64,000 bases of DNA from assembly GCF_000149955.1 (NCBI RefSeq), contig NC_030989.1, positions 4,228,402 to 4,292,401 on the forward strand. The letters run 5' to 3'. Position numbers and translations under genes: made by a program. The DNA comes from Fusarium oxysporum f. sp. lycopersici 4287. Taxonomy: Eukaryota; Ascomycota; Sordariomycetes; Hypocreales; Nectriaceae. Positions 10,246-22,602 of this stretch are shown here, in pieces (the stretch's first letter is position 1; each line of letters begins with the position of its first letter). The notes under the pieces were generated by a model. It saw nothing but the letters and a program-made list of their open reading frames with translations. It made no database searches and was not told the origin of the DNA.

Positions 10246-13200
10246 TTACTCCATCATACCATCAGCAATCGCTAATCTTTGCTTCGCCGTCTTGGCTCGC
10301 TTTGTCCCCTTTCTACCCTTCTTGCCTTTGCTGTCGCTGTCGCCAGGTGTGGCTGCGGTAGCTGGTGTTGCTGTACCAGATAGGCCCTTGGATCCATCGT
10401 CAAAGTTACCCTCGCCTGAGATGTGTTAGCTTAGAATCAAAGATTCAATTGGACTGTTATGCTCACCTTCATGATACATCTCATCCAGACTGGCCGTATT
10501 CTCGGCCTTGCGTCGCTTGCCACCCTTTTTCTTTTGCTGCTTCTCAAGCTCGCCTGATTCAAGAAGCTCCTTTTCGCGGCGCTCGATCATCTCAGCTTGC
10601 TCATCATCCGCAAGCCACATAGCAATATCACGGTTGCGGTTCTCGGGAGCACGACGGCCAGAGAAATCAACGCTTGCACCACCACCCTGGATGACGACAC
10701 GTTGAACCTCTTCCTTCTGCATTGCTCTCTTACGGATGCGCTCTTCGATTGTGCCGCGCGTGATGAGACGATAGACTGTGACCTGCTTGGTCTGGCCCAG
10801 ACGATGTGCTCGATCCATGGCTTGCGAATCGATGGTCGGGTTCCAATCGGAGTCGTAGAAGATGACAGTATCGGCGGATGTAAGGTTGATACCAAGACCA
10901 CCAGCGCGAGTAGACAGAAGGAAGATGAAGATCTCGGGACGAGTCTGGAAGTCGTGCACGGTGTCTCGTCGATCTTCCAGCTTGGTAGAACCATCCAGTC
11001 GACAGTACTTGTAGTTGCGGTACGTCAAATACTCTTCCATCATGTCAATCATGCGAGTCATCTGGAAGTACAGGAGTACACGATGACCCTCACTCTTGAG
11101 CTTGAACAGAAGTTCATCAAGCTTAGCCAGCTTACCACTGTCAGTAACAAAGCGCCGCATGGAAGGAACAGAGATATTAGTGAAGCCCTTCTTCTCATGA
11201 TCAGGCTTAGGCAGCATCTCGCGAGTGGGCCATAACTCTATGGGAAGCTTCTTCTCCACGAGAGCCTTCTCCTCAAAGACGGTAGGGCCATAGAGAATCT
11301 TGCGGATTGGTGCATTAAACAGAGCTTCGCTGCGTTCGGCCTCAGAGCCCCAACTGCGGCAAGACACCTGGATTGGAGGTGCTGAAGCGCGAGGTCTACC
11401 AGCGGGTTCCAGACGGCCAAGACCAGACTCGTTGTAGTCTGATTGAGCGACATTCATCAGCTGGGTCAAGATGCCTTCACTGGTGATGTCCGCTAGAGGC
11501 TTTCGGTTCTGTCGCGCCCGAATCTGGAACAGGGCATGGGCGGGAGTGTAGTTCTGATCCTCAGTGTCGCTGTAGGCCACGTTCATGTATCCAAGTCTGT
11601 CGCGTTTCTGAAGCTCCTTGGCAGCTCGGACAATCAGGCTTTGGTGAGTGGCCTCATAAGCCTCATAAGGAGAAGTGTCAGCAAACCTAAGCCACGAGAA
11701 TGCCTTTGATCCATCACAGCTCTCGCGGATGTTATCTGGGCTCCAGACATTCATCATGTGGTTCAGTGCCTGGTTCTTCCAGCCTGCAACTTGACTATCC
11801 GGGCCCGCCTTGTTGATTCGGCCTCCTTTTCTCCAGATAAGGCGGGGAAGCTCGTATTCAATCAAGTTGCGACTTGAATAACCCACGGCAACTTCGCTAC
11901 CCTCACGGACGAAAGACGCGGTCTCGGCAAAGTAGGCGCAAGCAAATGGTGAATTGACCTCGGCGCGCTCGAAGAGATCGGGATGGTTACAGACCTTTCG
12001 GAACTGCATGACCAAGTTCATTAGTGTACCTGAATCTTGGTCATCGCCCATGGTAGCCTTTTCGACGAGATCCATAATGTTAATCTGGTTTCGAAGATTA
12101 CTGTAATACGCGCGTTGTCTGTAAGTGAGATCACAGAAGATATCCATCTCAATCTTGTCACCGAGCTCCTTCTGCACATGCTTCTTGACACGACGAAGCA
12201 TGAAAGGCTTGAGAATCATGTGCAGACGCTTGAGCTGGTCCTCGTTAAGCTTGGTATTACTTTGTGCGTGAGACTCAATATCCTTGGAGAACCATTCGCT
12301 GAATTCGTCGTGTGAGTCGAAGAGCGACGGCATGATGAAATGGAGAAGTGCCCAAAGTTCTTGCATGTTGTTCTGGATGGGTGTACCAGTGAGAAGCAAG
12401 CGGTTTCGGCAGTGGAAGTTGAGTAATGCCTTCCATCGAGAACTTTGAGAACTCTTGATGGCTTGGGCTTCATCAAGAATCATGTATTGCCATCTCATCT
12501 TCTGGAAGTAGGCCACATCAGACACGACCAGCTGATACGAAGTAACACAAACGTGGAAAGGGGCGTCCTTTCGATATGTCGTGTGCTTGCGATCCCAGAA
12601 CTTTCGGAGAACCTTTCGGTCATTGGCGCCACCCCAGTATGGAAGAATTTTGAACTCGGGGACGAACTTGGCAATTTCCTGCTGCCAGTTGTGCAGAGTA
12701 GAAGCAGGAGCAACAACAAGGAAGGGTCCCCAAATGTCGTGCTTCTCAGCCAGGTAAGCCATGACGGAGATGGACTGAACAGTCTTTCCGAGACCCATTT
12801 CGTCTGCCAAAATGCCGTTGATACCCTGCTCGTACAAATTGACAAGCCAGTTGAGACCCTTGAGCTGGTATTCCTTGAGTTGGGCATTGATAAGCTTCGG
12901 TTGTTCGATCTCGACGTCGCCCAGCCCTGTGGGGTTCTGGAAGTTCATCTCGCCCTCTTCATCCATGTCAAGACCCTGGTTGTTGAAGTCACGGGCCTTC
13001 TTCTGCGCCTCAGCGATGGCATTCTGAGCATTGGCCATAGCAGCAGCACGGAGAGCCTCTTCGCTGCCCTCCTCGAAGTCAAGGTTCTCGAAGTTGGTAA
13101 CCTTACCAGTGACTGGTCCTGTCGGCTCATCGATGTCGAGTTTCTGCTGGTCAATCTGATGGGCGTCCTTGGCGACATCCGGGTTGTCGGTACTTCGTTC

Positions 13201-16200
13201 CACCTCATCAGTCTTGATCTTCTTGCCGATAAAGTGAGAATACAGCTCAGTTTGCGAGATAAGGAAGTTAAGCTTTCTCTTTTGACGGGCGGCCTCACGG
13301 TCGGCTTCTTCTTTTCGGGCATTCTCGATCTCCTGCTTCTCAGCAGCCTTGCGGAGATCTCGTTCTTCTCGCTCGTTACGCTTCCAAAAGCCCATCATGT
13401 CACGCATAACACGCTTTGCTCGAGCTTGGAGATCTTTGGTACCCTTGTTTGTCCGTAATTGCCAGCGCTTTGCTTCCTTCGATGCCAAGATGGCTGTCTT
13501 TTTAAGATTTGAGGCTTTTGTGGCATAAGAGTCCACGGCAAGCTTGAAGGTCTTGTTGACATCTTTACGAGCCATATCTCGCCAAATCTGGTCGTAAATT
13601 TGATTGTAGCCCTTAGACATGAACCGCTTCTCGTTGTCGGGAATGTCATCGACCTTCTCCTTGTCTTTGTCTTTGTTCTTCTTGCTTTTCTTCTCGACAG
13701 GCTCGTCTTCGGTCTTATCGCCGTCGTCCTTGTCTTTCTCCGTCTCAGCAGAAGGATCTTTCTTGGATTTCTTGATCTTGATTCGAACGCGGTTCTCTTC
13801 TTTGGTTGGGAGTTCCTCTCCAGCATCGAGAGCAGCTTGGGCAGCCTCAGCAGAATCCTTTTCGGCTTGCTTTTGCTCCTTGGACTTCTTGAGACGGGGT
13901 CCGCTACGACCCTTGCCCTTTCGCTTGCCAGATGGTGTACCTGCTTCCCCAGATTCCACATCAGAAGCCTGGAATGAAGACATAGTGCCACCCTCCAGGT
14001 TAAGCTCCAAATTACGGGCAGGACCCTTGATACCCTTCTGGAGAATGAGTTTCGTCTGCTGTGCCTTCTTACTGGCGCGTTCAGCATCTCGAAGATGTTT
14101 CTGCCGTTCGGTTTCGTCTTCAGCAGCCTCGGCGCGAGCCAGAGCTGCCTCTTTCTGCTCCATGGTAACAGCCATTGACTTCTCACGACGTCGCTTGCGC
14201 TGCATATCCTTCTTGCGCTCCTTTTCGGCGTAAACTTCTTGTTCGCGGACCTCATGGAGTGCTTCGTCGTAGAACACATCGTCATAGCGTCGTTTACCGA
14301 GCTCTGCATGGAGTACGAGCTTCTTGCCGGTTGAAGTCGCAAAAGCGGCACGCCGGGAGAGACCATGTTCCAGGTCGAGTTGATCCATTACGCGTCGTCG
14401 CTTCTGAGCTCGCTCCTTGTATTGCTGCTGATCAAATTCATCGGGTTCCAGATTTGAAGCTCTGTTGTCAATCTGTGTCTCAGCGTTCTGAATCTTCTTC
14501 TCCATTTCTGCTGACCAAGTCTTTGGCTTGGGCAGGCCATTTGCTTGTCGCTTAGCGGGAAGTCGAGGTGTTGGCGATTCCTTCTTGATCGATAATCTGC
14601 GACCATTCTTAGGCGTAGCGGCATCTCGAATATCAGAAGCACGGCCTTTTGTTGACTTTCGACCTCCTCGCTTCTTGACAGGAGGCTCTCTTTCTTTGTC
14701 TCTACCAGGGAAAGGTTCGGGCTCAGTCTCGACATCTTTTTCCACCTCTGTGTCGTGATCCGCTTCGGGCTCTAGGGAGCGTTTTGTCTGCTTTGATTCC
14801 CGCGAGTCGTGCTTCGGTTCTCGATCACGTCTAGAATCTCGCTCTTGCTTGATTTCTGGTTCGACTTCTCGTGAAATCAGAGGAGATTGTTCTTTAGGTT
14901 TTCGAGCGGGCTCAGAGCTAGAGAGGATGCTGTCAAAAGACATTGGGTTTGCTCTTGATGTCTGCAATGGTATTAGTACAAATGAACATTCTGTATATTG
15001 GTTAGCACCTACGCTTGCCGATGCCGGCTTTGGTGGCGATGGAGCTGCAAGATCAGACTTGTAAGGTGTAAGGGCAGAAGCCCCGTTAGTAGAAGAAGTC
15101 ATGTTGGCCGTAGCACCATGTCTCGCACTTGGAGAAGCGAGTAGAGGTTGTCGCCCCGGAGGGCTGAGAGATCCAGCTGGTGGATTCTGATGCGAATGTG
15201 ACACTGGACTTCGCGGTCGACTGTATGATGGATCTCGTGGAGATGTATAAGAGCCGTTGTAATATGAAGGAGTACTTTGTTCGGCAGATTGCGAATAAGG
15301 GTACGGATCGCGAGTCTGTTGTGTAAGAAAAGAAAAATTAGCTCCACGTCAGCAAGCTTTGTGGTTATTTAGGTCTTGGTCGGAGCAGAAGGATGTTGTG
15401 CGACGGAGTTAAGGGTGATGATGAAATTAAAAGGTGTTGCGATAGTGACAGTTTGACGGGAAATTAAGCTTGATAAGAGTAAGGGAAGGGAACAGGCATT
15501 GATGGCCTGGGCGTGATGGGTGAAGATCTCGATGATCAAGATAGAATTGAAGGATGATGGGGAAGAGGAAAATCAAGGGACGTCGGGTGCAATCAATCAA
15601 ATCGTGTCCGGGCGAGACGAGACGAGAGTCAAAGACAAAAAAAGAGTGGATTTGCCCCCCTTACCTTTGGAGTGCCAACCGGGGGCGCGTTGGCGTTGGC
15701 GTTGGCGTTGTGCCAGGAGGCTCCAGGCGTCGCCGCGTCAGAAACTCGACTTTCCTTCGTTGTATCAGTTGTAGGGTCGTAAAAACCTCGCGATGCAGGT
15801 TTGGTTTCACGCGGTATATAAATGTCGTGGTTCGACCCGGGAGGGTAGTATGCAACAGGAGGGTGCAGCGGCGACACGGGCGGAGGACCAGCAGGCGGTG
15901 GTGCTGGAGGTTGACGATGATGCTGCTGCTGATGAAGTCCTGCTGCTGACGATCCAGGTGATGATGAGTTGAGGCCTACAGGAGGTGGAAGTGATGGAGC
16001 GACGGGGCCGCCGGGTGCGCCCGTGGACGATGACATGTAGGGATTGGGCAATGCTGGACGAGGCGGGGATTGAAGGGAATGGCCGGCACTTGGAGTGTTT
16101 TGATGGCTGTGGCTATGACTATGGCTATGGCCGTTGGGAGATGTAAAGGGAGGAGGACGGTATTCTGACTTGGGTGAGCGCAGGCTAAAGGTGGAGTGCT

Positions 16201-16420
16201 GATGCACATTCGCGCCGCCTGCATTCGATGAGGCTGTCGCCGTTTCTCCAACTATAGGCCCAGGTCCAGCTGAGTCACCGTCGCGCCTATTGTTGTGGTG
16301 ATGGTGATGATGGTGGTGATGATGATGGTGATGCGGACGGGAGTCTCGGTCATCATCTCCACCATCTTCTCTATGTGGTGGCCGCTGCAGCACCGAGGAG
16401 TTATAGCCGTTCTGATCCAT
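10246..16420 (-). CDS. INO80: INO80 chromatin-remodelling ATPase
   Basis: Catalytic subunit of the nuclear INO80 complex, which slides and edits nucleosomes in transcription, replication and repair. Exons 15665-16420, 15013-15315, 10467-14961 and 10246-10415 give 1907 residues, normal for fungal INO80. The N-terminal 250 residues are low complexity (His runs, HSHSHSHS, Pro-rich, NANANA). A Lys/Glu-rich region follows, then the DBINO domain near residue 800 ([17 protein letters not shown]). The SNF2 ATPase shows DEMGLGKT near 1074 and DEAQ near 1184, then the INO80-type insertion and a helicase C lobe with [17 protein letters not shown] and [11 protein letters not shown] near 1736. The intron at 14962-15012 is 51 bp with no stop in frame, so it can be read through silently. 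The last intron (10416-10466) leads to a C-terminus ending [12 protein letters not shown]. The intron at 15316-15664 is unusually long (349 bp). Confidence 0.96.
15687..15710. repeat. Hexanucleotide repeat in INO80 exon 1
   Basis: Tandem GTTGGC units on the plus strand encode the alternating Asn-Ala run near the end of INO80 exon 1. Confidence 0.7.
16268..16335. repeat. Trinucleotide repeat (GTG/ATG) coding poly-His
   Basis: Interspersed GTG and ATG triplets read on the minus strand as CAC/CAT, giving a run of about 13 His near residue 30-42 of INO80. Probably length-variable between strains. Confidence 0.7.
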
Positions 16421-16650
16421 GGTGATTGATGGTCTAGCGCCTGAATGGCAGACAGAACAAAGCTAAACACCCGAGAGAGCAGGGAGTGTGTTATAGTCGG
16501 ACGGCCGATGGTAATCAAGCTTGAGAACCCATGTGCTCGACAAGCAACAATGCGACGACGGTTTTGGGGGGTTAATGTGTCCAGTACAGGATGCGCAGTC
16601 GATCAATCAGAGTTTCGCGATGCGCACGCGAGGCTGTGTGAGGAATCGTT

Positions 16651-16673
16651 ACGTTGCGTTGCGTTGCGTTGCA
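16651..16673. repeat. Pentanucleotide microsatellite
   Basis: Tandem GTTGC units directly 5' of the INO80 reading frame, probably in its leader or promoter. Confidence 0.65.
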
Positions 16674-16816
16674 GGTTGAGTTGCGATGCGATGCGATTCG
16701 CAAGTCGCGGTCGGTGATGCAGCGAACTGCGACAGAGGTACGTGTGGGATGAAAACGATGGATTGTGATGGATCGCGACAATGTCAGGTCTAGGTTGAGC
16801 CCCAATCCAAGGCAAG

Positions 16817-17071
16817 NNNNNNNNNNNNNNNNNNNNNNNNNNNNNNNNNNNNNNNNNNNNNNNNNNNNNNNNNNNNNNNNNNNNNNNNNNNNNNNNNNNN
16901 NNNNNNNNNNNNNNNNNNNNNNNNNNNNNNNNNNNNNNNNNNNNNNNNNNNNNNNNNNNNNNNNNNNNNNNNNNNNNNNNNNNNNNNNNNNNNNNNNNNN
17001 NNNNNNNNNNNNNNNNNNNNNNNNNNNNNNNNNNNNNNNNNNNNNNNNNNNNNNNNNNNNNNNNNNNNNNN
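16817..17071. other. Assembly gap (255 N)
   Basis: Run of N upstream of INO80. Flanks are repeat-rich, which may be why it was not assembled. Confidence 0.99.
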
Positions 17072-17722
17072 AATGAGGTGGTGATGGCGGGAGCTGGAGT
17101 GACAGCCCCAGCCCAGTCAATCAACAGTCAAGCAAGGTACGGATACCCTGGAAGGCAAAGCGAGGCGAGCCGAGTTTATAGTGATGGTTCAAGCAAAGAT
17201 ACGGATACTTGCTCAGGATAATTACAGCGTCTGTCTGCATTAATCAAGGCGTATATTCTGTGATGAACAATGACGACGGTGGTGGTGTGGGCGGCAGTGG
17301 AGATAACAAAGCCTATTAACACGGCGGGAGAGTCAACCAGGAAGAGAAGAGACAAGAGGAGTTGATGCAGAAGCTGATCGAGGGACGGCGATGGAATTGA
17401 GGACCTGCACGAACGGAGGGTTCTAGGGGGTTTGACGTGCTAAAATACCACCACTGAAATGAGATTTGCATGCACAACAAGATCGAGTCAATGGTGAAGC
17501 AATCAAAGCGACTATTTTTGTAATTGTGTATCACCGACCCGTCCAAGGCACGATTCCCTAAAGAGGAATTGGTGATAGGTTCAATGTGAATTTGGGGTTA
17601 TAAGTCAGTACCTATGCTCTGCTAAGTGTTGAGTCATTGAATATGACAGGTGTCTGGCTGCATCTGATGCGTTGATCTGGCTGTTGTCTAAAAACCCTCA
17701 TAGTAATCACGGCAAAATTCAA

Positions 17723-17743
17723 GTGCGTGCGTGCGTGCGTGCG
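17723..17743. repeat. Tetranucleotide GTGC microsatellite
   Basis: About five tandem GTGC units in the INO80-ARB1 spacer. Confidence 0.7.
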
Positions 17744-18838
17744 AATACAGCTCCATCCAAATCAAGGCACACGCGAACACGATGTTCACTCAGATTCCGC
17801 GTCAGACTCGTTTCTCACTCTTTTTTTTCAGGTCCCAAGTCTCGTTCCCCTGTCCCGTTGGCCCCCGTTCCATGTGGGTCTGACTCAACGCTAAACTCTA
17901 CAGCGTTAACCCCGTTTTGGGTTCCCCATCAGCCCATCCCCAGTCACCGGCAGCGGGGATAGGTTCCGGTGATCGCTTCAAGATGATATGTCTGTCATTT
18001 TGTGTAGGGTAGAGGAGAGGAATGTTGACTTTTGGATGACCACATCATTCAGTATTATGAGAATGCACTTGTTTGTATTGATCTGTTGGTGTAAAAATAC
18101 CTAGGCACAATACTTGCTTGAGTCTATTCAATTACCACTGATGGTGAGACAAACGTTGTAAGGCTGAAGCTCATTTAGCCGGCTCATTCTCAGCCTTGAC
18201 GATCGTTATGCCAGAAACCACCGATAACAAGGGAATGGATGAACTATAACACGAACAACACGAGCTTGAAGAGCCCTACCACGAGATGAGCATGTGCATA
18301 ACAATTATCAATTTTATTAATGCCAGAAATTATTCGCCGATAGATGGCATCGTAACTCGCATTCTTCAGCAGCCTTACCTCGGCCTCGAGTCTGCCGAGT
18401 CTCAGATCACGAGCATCACAACAACCACCCACATCTTCGAATAATGGATTTCATCCAACACAAAAATCACAAAAATGCAAGTAATTATAATGGAGTCCAT
18501 TTATTCGTACTCAAGGCTTAAACAGCCAGACCCAAAGAAAAAAGAAATCTATCCGTGAACATTTCCACATCTTCATGAACGCTTCCGGGCCTCTCTACTG
18601 AGGCCATGGCCATGCGTCCTGTAGCGTCGTTCGTCGTGGCCGTCTCATTCCATCATAAGGTATCAAGTATCCTGATGGTCTAGCCACCCGCGCCGCCGCC
18701 GCTTTAAACCCATGAAAATACCCACATGATTGCCAATGGCACTCTCATCAACTTTTTGTGGATTCAGTATCCTCTATAGTCAATTTCCTTTCATGCATTC
18801 GTGCCAGATAAAATCAAAATTCGTAAAACTTTTTCGCC

Positions 18839-20791
18839 TTAGACTGCTCCGGCGCTGATCATCTTCTTTCGGAGGTAGTTCTTGTACTCGGAGATGGAAC
18901 CGTCCCATGTGCGGATAGTCTGGTTCTCACAGACGAGAATCTGCTTGGCAATCTTGTCGAGCAATCTATTATCGTTAGTCATCATTCATTACAATCAGAT
19001 TCAATGGTGCTTACCGGAAATCGTGAGAAACGACGATAACACCTCCGCTAAAGGCGTTGATGGCATCTGCCAAACTGTCAATGGTAGGAATATCCAGACC
19101 GTTGGTAGGCTCGTCAAGAAGCAACATGTTGGGGCTCTCAATAGCCAACAGAGCAAAGACGATACGACTCTTCTGACCCTCAGACAGGGTACCCATTAGG
19201 GCAGTCTGAGAGTCACCGCTGAGACCGTATTTGCCGAGCTGCTGACGCCAGTACTGGTAGTCCTGAGACTTCTCACTGTACTTGTCGCGAACGAAGTCGA
19301 GAGCAGACTTTGTCAAGTCAAGCTGCTCGGAACTGTGCTGAGAGTAGAGACCAAGCTTCAAGTGAGTGTGTCGGGTAACAACACCGCCTGTGGGAGAAAG
19401 CTTGCCAGTCATGAGGCGGAGCAAAGTAGACTTGCCCACACCGTTGGGGCCGACAAGGGCAGTTCGGGAGTCCATGTCGAAACCAAGGTCGAGGTTGCGG
19501 TACAGATCATCCTCAGGCTTACCGGAGTAAGAGAAGGTGACGTTATCGAATGACAGGACGGGAGGAGGGAGCTTATCAACATCGGCGAAACGGAAAGTGA
19601 AGACACGGTCCTGCTCGACAGGCTGGATGAAACCATCGGCCTCCATCTTGTCGAGAATCTTCTGTCGGGACTTGGCCTGTCGGACCAAGTTGGCGTAGGT
19701 ACCAGCGCTAGCAATGAACTTCTTGATGTGAACAATTTCATCCTGCTGCTTCTGGTAGGCCTTCATCTGGTTGGTCTCGTTCTCGGTTCGAGTCTTGCTG
19801 TAAGAGTCGTAGTTACCACCATAGTAGATGAGTTGCTTGCCTCGCATGTCAATCATGTTGGAGCAGACACCGTTGAGGAAATCCATAGAGTGGGAGACGA
19901 GGACGAGAGTTCGCTCCCACTTCTTGAGGTACTCCTCGAGCCACACACAAGCCTCCAAATCCAAATGAGCAGTGGGGTCATCGAGAAGGAGAACGGAGGG
20001 CTTGACGAAGAGGGCCTTGGCAAGGGCGACACGCATACGCCAACCACCAGACATGTCCTTGGTCTTCTTGTGGATGGTCTTCTTGTTGAAACCGAGACCA
20101 GTCAGGATAAGGGAAGCACGGGTAGCGAAGGTTGAGGGATCAAGCTTGTCCATGTGCTGTAAAATGTTAGATGGCACTTTGGTAATATTGTGGATTAACT
20201 CACCTCGTAGAGATCAAGGAGAACAGGGCTCTCAGGACCCTCGTCCTCAAGAAGCTTCTCGGCCTGGTGGTCGAGACGCTCCAGCTCCAGCTCAGCCTCT
20301 CGGACGACCCACTCAAGGGCACCGAGGTCACTGGGAGGAGCACCCTCGTTGAGAAGGTAGAGATCGAGATGCTCAGGAATGGGGTACTCGCGGGCGGCGA
20401 TGGCCTTGAGGAAAGTGGACTTTCCACAGCCGTTCTCACCGAGAAGACCGTATCGTCGACCGTAGGTGAGCTCTAGAGTGGAATCGGTGATAAGGACTCG
20501 ACCGTGGAAGACCAGAGAACAACTGGTGATCTTGACGTCCTTGCTGGTTTGGGTAGAGGCGAGGACACCGGTGGTGACACGGTCAGAGATACCGTGCTTG
20601 TCCATCTGCTCGGTGAGACGCTTCACCTCTTCGAGCTTTGCGCCTGAAGTCGCGGGGGCATCATCGTCCTTGATGGGGTTGCCGTGGGCATCGAGCTCAG
20701 GCTCCTCAGTCTTCTTGCCCTTCTTGCCCTTGAGCTTGCCCTCGGCAGCCTTCTTGGCGAGACGCTTCTCCTTGGATGAAGAGGGGGCCAT
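18839..20791 (-). CDS. ARB1: ABC-F ATPase ARB1 (ABCF2 type)
   Basis: Soluble twin-ATPase of the ABC-F class; the yeast orthologue acts in 40S and 60S ribosome assembly and export. Exons 20204-20791, 19015-20156 and 18839-18965 give 618 residues, close to yeast Arb1 (610). Introns are 47 and 49 bp. The first cassette has Walker [10 protein letters not shown], signature [15 protein letters not shown] and Walker [12 protein letters not shown]. The second has [17 protein letters not shown] and [11 protein letters not shown], followed by VVSHDFR. The N-terminus is Lys-rich ([21 protein letters not shown]), and the linker holds the ABC-F tower-type helices. There is no membrane domain. All catalytic motifs are intact. 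The N-terminal extension and length separate it from GCN20 and eEF3. Confidence 0.95.
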
Positions 20792-22000
20792 GATGAAGAT
20801 GTGTGTAGGAAAGAAAAAAAAAAAGACCGCGGGGTTGAAAGAACGGAAACTGTTGGCGGGGTGAGGATGTCCGTCTAAGAAATCAAGTCCAAACCGGGGT
20901 ATATGAAGTGGTTTGGATAATGACCGTTCGATGAAGAGGGAGGAAGAAGAGAGTGAGATGGAAAAGTTAAGTTGACCGACAAAGAAAAAACCAGCCAAGC
21001 AAATAACAATGAGTGTGGCGGTTCCAGTCAGTTCCCGGTTCAACTTCTACAGTGGTTGTGCTCAGAGGAAGGCGGGGTGAATTTTTAATTTGGTGGGGCA
21101 GATTTACAGATTTTTTGACTGACGACAGAGTCAGGCACCAACTAAGGCATCAAGTTGTATTATTTCCGATAAGCTGCAAGTTTAATGAGACCAGTCTATA
21201 GAATATTCTTGATAACTGAGTTAGTACACAGAGAACCCAACTTGCTTAGACTTTCTTCTCAACTTATTCTGCGCTTTTTGCGGTAAATTGCTGTTATCTT
21301 CCTCTATCAACCCCAAATTTTAATTTTTTTTCCTGACCTGACGTCATCAATCCGCCCAATATGATTGGCTGTTGAGTTTTAGGATTTTCACACTGCCCGC
21401 CATCTTCTTCTCGTGCAGGCAACCTTGAAGGGCGGCGAATCCGTAGCTTTGCATACAAACTCATAATTCTCGATTGGATGTATCGACTCGGACTTACCGG
21501 TCGAGTTGGTAAAAACGTACCAGTCAACTTTGCCTCTTTACAGCAACTCACCACTATCTGAGGCGTTATCACCTGAAGATGAGACTGCCGCCTGTTGCGC
21601 CTGGAAATAGCCGCTGGCTCAATCCTTGTGCTCGTGTATCAGGCACTTACACTGTTTGCAGCCGAACCTGTCACTTATCGTCATGAACTGAAGCTGATGC
21701 TCGCCTCGTTCGATGTGATGTTACTCATTTTTGCTTGACCTCACCTAGTTTAGAGGGAAACGGCCTGATACGCCAAGCGACTACGTCCAACTACGCGAAG
21801 TTGGTAGATATCCTGCGACATGATACCCCTCTAATCATGACGATGTCATATAGAACATGAGTTCCTGTTCATAAAACGTGTGCATGAACGTCTCTTGATC
21901 ATTAACTAAATTGTATCACAGAAACAGGCCAGCGTTATTGTTTCATGAAGTCATTTCATCATTGAACAGTCGCTATAGTACAGATATTATCATCCCCAAA
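20792..22000. other. Intergenic, ARB1 promoter side
   Basis: No supported gene. An A-rich tract (about 20811-20824) lies just upstream of the ARB1 start. Confidence 0.45.
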
Positions 22001-22602
22001 TTAAGAGGAAGTCTCGTTATTAAGAGCATCGAAAGCAGTCTTGCCCTCAAGCTCACTCTGCTTGGGACCAGCATCCCGACCAGCGGCAGTCTGGTTCTGT
22101 TGGAACTGTTGCTCGGCAAGTCTGCTAGGATCATCCTGGCTACCAGGCTCAGACCCCAAGGCCTTCTTCAGACCATCCTTGGTGTTCGAATCGTCAATGC
22201 CCTCCTTCAGGTTCTTGCCGTGAGGTCCACCAGGAGCCTTGATGTACTGGTTTTCGACATAGCTCGGAGCAGTGCCGGCCAGAGACTTGGGAGCAGAGTC
22301 GCTGGACTTTGAGGCAGATCCGGAGCTGGGAGCGGAAGAGATGTTGGTGTTGCGGCCAGCGCTGGTGTTCTCGGATCTGGAGGTGGGCTGGTTCTCGCCG
22401 TGGATACCCTCGTTGGAGGTGAACTCGCCGCCCTCCTTCAAGGACTCGGCAGCAAGGGACTCATTGGGGATTGTACCAGCACCCTCCTGCTTAACAGGAG
22501 CGTTCTGACCGAGATCGATCTGATCGGTTAGTTTCTGATATAAAGCCAGTATATATTGCTAAAGCTTACCTTTTGACCGTGGCTAGGGGCCGTGGGAGAC
22601 AT
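22001..22602 (-). CDS. Small low-complexity conserved hypothetical protein
   Basis: Exon 1 (22570-22602) encodes only MSPTAPSHGQK. A 50-bp intron (22520-22569, donor GTAAGC, CTAAC branch, acceptor ATCAG) joins it in phase 0 to exon 2 (22001-22519), 183 residues in total. The protein is hydrophilic, rich in Ser, Gly, Asn, Gln and Glu, with no membrane segment or Cys. It reads like an intrinsically disordered, LEA/hydrophilin-like or stress-related protein, but I do not recognise a named family. The correct start is the short first exon, not the internal Met at 22441, because the intron signals are strong and the frame is continuous. Confidence 0.75.

Larger units (their letters stand above)
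16421..18838. other. INO80 upstream region, includes N gap
   Basis: Between the INO80 start and the 3' end of ARB1. It holds a pentanucleotide repeat (GTTGC, about 16651-16673), the gap at 16817-17071 and a GTGC repeat (about 17723-17743). The short open frames at 17672-17962 and 18244-18432 have no recognisable content. A non-coding RNA cannot be excluded. Confidence 0.45.

Noticed and set aside
12445..13458. 337-codon plus-strand open frame
   Set aside because: Antisense shadow of the INO80 coding exon with strong codon bias.
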